From positions 2,946,782 through 2,955,407 of the forward strand of contig NZ_CP053923.1 of the NCBI RefSeq assembly GCF_014672695.1: a DNA stretch of 8,626 bases, written 5' to 3'. Under the pieces are notes generated by a model. That model did not search any database, had not been told where the DNA came from, and was given only the letters and a program-made list of their open reading frames with translations. Made by a program: the position numbers and the translations under genes. How positions within the stretch are numbered: the first letter of the stretch is position 1; every line of letters starts with the position of its first letter. This DNA comes from Defluviicoccus vanus (GTDB taxonomy: Bacteria; Pseudomonadota; Alphaproteobacteria; Rhodospirillales; Defluviicoccaceae). This document shows, piece after piece, positions 6,706 to 8,626 of this stretch.

Positions 6706-8417
6706 CTCAGGCGCCCCCGCGCGAACGTCGTCTCCAATCGCTGCTCTATCGTCGCGAGGGCCGCCTCCAGCGGCATCACCTCGAAGTGAACGAAGGCGAG
6801 CGCCAACACGACGAGGAGCGCGACGGCGGCCGAAACCGCGGCGCGCAGCTTGCGAACGCGTGCGACATCCTGTCTGGTCGCGATGTAGGGAATGACGGCG
6901 AGCGGCAGCCCGCCGGCGAGACGGACAAGATCGCGCGGCGCGCGGATCGACGAATCCATCATCTCAAGGGCGGCCGTGAGCGCGAACCCGAACCCCACGG
7001 AGACGGCGAATCCCAACGCCAGCAGCTTCTTGCGGTTCGGCTTGATCGGCGCGTTCGGCTCGACCGGCGGCTCGACCAGCGAGAAGCGCTCGCTCTTCCG
7101 CTCGATTTCGAGGAGTTCGCCCATCTGCGCCGCCGTCTGCTTGTTGCGGATCTCGTAATACCCGTTGCTGGCCGCGTCCAGCTGCCGCGTCAGCGCCTGG
7201 TAGGTCTGCTGGACGCCCGGCGTGGCCTCGACGCGGCGCTCGTACTCGGCGATCCGCTGACGAACCGCGTCCTGCTGCTTCGTCGCCGCGGCGAGTTCCA
7301 CGTCGGTCGTCTGCAGCTGCTGCTGCACCTGGAGCGAGGCGGGATCGTTCGCGGCCAGGGCGGTCGGGGCCGCGGCGCCCGGCGCCGCGGCGATCCGGGC
7401 GCGGACCGCGTCCGCCTGACGCGACAGCCGCACGACTTCCGGGTGGCTGTCGGTGTAACGCTCTCGCGCGACGGCGAGCTGCGCCTCCGTCTGCGCCAGC
7501 TGCTTTAGCAGTGACGCCCGGTCGGTCGGCGCCTGCGTCTCCCGCTCGAGCGCGTCGACCTCCCGGCGCAGGCGGACGACATCCGGATGATCGGGCCCGT
7601 AGCGGCTCGACGCTTGCGTCAGCTGCAGACGCAGCGCCTTGAGCTGATCGAGGTCGGGAAAGATCTGTCCGCGGGAGGCGAGCTTAGCCGCCTCGGTCTG
7701 CAGATAGACGCGTCGTCCCTGGAGCGTCTGCGTTTGTCGATCGAGGTCGCGCAGTTCCTCCTCGGCGCGAGCGATCAGCTGCTGGTTGAACGGGAGCTGT
7801 TCCGGCAGGCTGCCGTACTGAGTCCGTCTGAGGTCGGCGAGCTTTGATTCGAGGTCGGCGATCACGCCTTCGAGCCGCTTCGTTTCGGACTCGAAGAACT
7901 CAGCCGTCTGCGTCGCGCGGAACTGGCGATCGCGGACGTTCTCACGGAGGTAGAGCGCGACGAGATCGTTTGTCACGTCCACCGCCACCTTCGGATTTCG
8001 ATGCTGGAACGACACCGTGAAGGCGATCGTGGTCCCTCCGGCCCCCGCCGTGATCAGCTTCATGTCGATGTGCTGGCGGAAACGCGCGACGCTCTCCGCG
8101 GACGACATCTGCGCGCGATCCTCGGGGTAGAGATCGCGAGCCTCGAGTATGCGCGCCAGGTTATCGACAGTCATCACCCGCTGGTTGATCGTCTGCAGGC
8201 GCTTGTCCAGGGCGCTCGAAATCGTCGAGACGGCGAGCTCGCGCGGGATGTCGGGATCCTCGATGAGGATCTTCCCCGTGGACTCGTAGACCGGTGGCAA
8301 GAACAGGACGATCACGGCGGACAACGGGAAGAGGACGAAGAACGGCGCGACGATCCACCAGATCCGCCGTCGCGCGAGCGCGAGAAGCTCTTGCAGGTTG
8401 GCCGGGCCGTTGTCCAT
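6393..8417 (-). CDS. Wzz/GumC-type polysaccharide chain-length determinant, 3' end frameshifted
   Basis: Inner-membrane polysaccharide copolymerase. It starts MDNGPANLQELLALA, has a first membrane segment at about residues 19-41, a long periplasmic coiled-coil region with two similar motifs (YGPDHPDVVRLRR and YTDSHPEVVRLSR), a GNVR-like segment (TPGVQQTYQALTRQLDAA... to VEPNAPIKPNR, about 399-462), a second membrane segment (about 464-485), a cytoplasmic stretch, and a third hydrophobic segment (about 527-545). There is no kinase domain; the kinase is the next gene. The ATG at 8417 is favoured by purine-rich sequence upstream. An in-frame GTG at 8453 overlaps the previous stop and would add 12 residues. 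After about residue 568 the frame is Arg/Ser/Pro-rich and is simply the kinase gene read out of frame, ending at 6393. With one G fewer in the run at 6714-6718, the protein would stop at TGA 6709-6707 after about 569 residues. Confidence 0.85.
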   Translation of the reverse strand: MDNGPANLQELLALARRRIWWIVAPFFVLFPLSAVIVLFLPPVYESTGKILIEDPDIPRELAVSTISSALDKRLQTINQRVMTVDNLARILEARDLYPEDRAQMSSAESVARFRQHIDMKLITAGAGGTTIAFTVSFQHRNPKVAVDVTNDLVALYLRENVRDRQFRATQTAEFFESETKRLEGVIADLESKLADLRRTQYGSLPEQLPFNQQLIARAEEELRDLDRQTQTLQGRRVYLQTEAAKLASRGQIFPDLDQLKALRLQLTQASSRYGPDHPDVVRLRREVDALERETQAPTDRASLLKQLAQTEAQLAVARERYTDSHPEVVRLSRQADAVRARIAAAPGAAAPTALAANDPASLQVQQQLQTTDVELAAATKQQDAVRQRIAEYERRVEATPGVQQTYQALTRQLDAASNGYYEIRNKQTAAQMGELLEIERKSERFSLVEPPVEPNAPIKPNRKKLLALGFAVSVGFGFALTAALEMMDSSIRAPRDLVRLAGGLPLAVIPYIATRQDVARVRKLRAAVSAAVALLVVLALAFVHFEVMPLEAALATIEQRLETTFARGRLRWSTIRPAVPSRKCSAPSSGRGASGRVARCGRSRSQPTNRPPARWTPRRRRLAGSRRSAARSRRDNFPSGSSPDSTTPNSRTPSGCCGPRSSSACARSRARRLR
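6714..6718 (-). other. G-run where the Wzz stop codon is lost
   Basis: On the - strand the Wzz frame reads GCG CGG GGG CGC CTG AGA TGG and runs on into the kinase gene. Removing one G gives GCG CGG GGC GCC TGA, a stop one base before the kinase ATG, which is the expected tight operon junction. Adding one G would instead fuse Wzz in frame to the kinase. Confidence 0.6.
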
Positions 8418-8449
8418 GGTTCCGATGTCTCCGCCTCGTGCTTCTGGCG

Positions 8450-8626
8450 TCACCGCGACATGGTTAAACGCGGTAGATCATAGGTGAGCGACGCGAACGC
8501 AGCGTTCGCGAAGGCGTCGCCACCGTCGCTCGACTGCCACCCGAATCTATAGCCCACGCTGAGGTCCCAGTCCCGGTGAATCCGCCAGCGCACCGTGGGC
8601 TCTATCGACGCGTAGTCGCGGGACTG
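8450..8626 (-). CDS. Outer-membrane beta-barrel protein, C-terminal fragment
   Basis: The frame is open from the window edge for 58 codons to TGA at 8452-8450. It reads as alternating amphipathic strands (YASIEPTVRWRIHRDWDLS, VGYRFGWQSSDGG, AFASLTYDLPRLTMSR). The segment order RDY.SIEP...W...RDW..S..YR..WQ...AF.SLTY..P.L..SR matches the end of the barrel proteins regularly encoded beside chain-length proteins in exosortase/EPS loci (TIGR03016-like or a similar barrel family). The stop overlaps the alternative GTG start of the Wzz gene in a GTGA arrangement, suggesting one operon. The N-terminal part lies outside the window, so subfamily and function are uncertain. Confidence 0.65.
   Translation of the reverse strand, partial: QSRDYASIEPTVRWRIHRDWDLSVGYRFGWQSSDGGDAFANAAFASLTYDLPRLTMSR

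Noticed and set aside
5092..6789. 565-codon ORF on the + strand
   Set aside because: It lies antisense to the ATPase and kinase genes, whose motifs are unambiguous. Its composition is that of a GC-rich antisense shadow.
1..8626. tRNA, rRNA, CRISPR array, insertion sequence or integrase
   Set aside because: I saw no regularly spaced direct repeats, no transposase or integrase motifs and no structural-RNA signature.

Overview
The window is GC-rich, with strong G/C bias at third codon positions. It carries part of an exopolysaccharide (EPS) export and assembly locus of the kind found beside exosortase/PEP-CTERM systems in Gram-negative bacteria. The periplasmic-loop copolymerase, cytoplasmic tyrosine kinase and outer-membrane barrel all require a double-membrane cell. 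A dispersed-repeat-like stretch after the ATPase core, with the look of common alphaproteobacterial intergenic repeats, and the general style of the proteins hint at an alphaproteobacterium. That assignment is an inference. No exosortase gene and no PEP-CTERM tail lie inside the window.

Layout. Positions 1-497 hold no convincing gene. The part from about 180 to 440 is more AT-rich than the rest and contains a candidate sigma-54 promoter (313-329) and an inverted repeat upstream of it (255-278). A large secreted, multi-domain protein is encoded on the + strand from about 498 to 4642. It has a signal peptide, a right-handed beta-helix, two Ig-like domains, a LamG/jelly-roll domain and a series of lectin-like modules. 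The reading frame is broken once, at a G run near 3508, so it appears as two overlapping ORFs (498-3611 and 3536-4642). A hairpin at 4652-4678 separates it from a convergent operon on the - strand. That operon reads right to left: the C-terminus of an outer-membrane beta-barrel protein (8626-8450, cut by the window edge), a Wzz/GumC-type chain-length protein (from 8417), a tyrosine autokinase ending in a Tyr-Gly tail (6705-5848) and an ExeA/GspA-like AAA ATPase (5763-4654).

How the parts fit. The Wzz/GumC protein and the kinase together form a split bacterial tyrosine-kinase (BY-kinase) complex that controls polymer length and export. The barrel is probably an envelope component of the same machine. 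The ATPase belongs to the family regularly found in exosortase-linked EPS loci. The secreted protein carries several putative carbohydrate-binding domains and could bind or modify the exported polymer outside the cell.

The main oddities are two apparent single-base frame changes, both in runs of five G. One splits the secreted protein. The other removes the Wzz stop codon, which would otherwise lie directly before the kinase start. They may be assembly or sequencing errors, real lesions, or phase-variable tracts. The sequence alone cannot decide between these.
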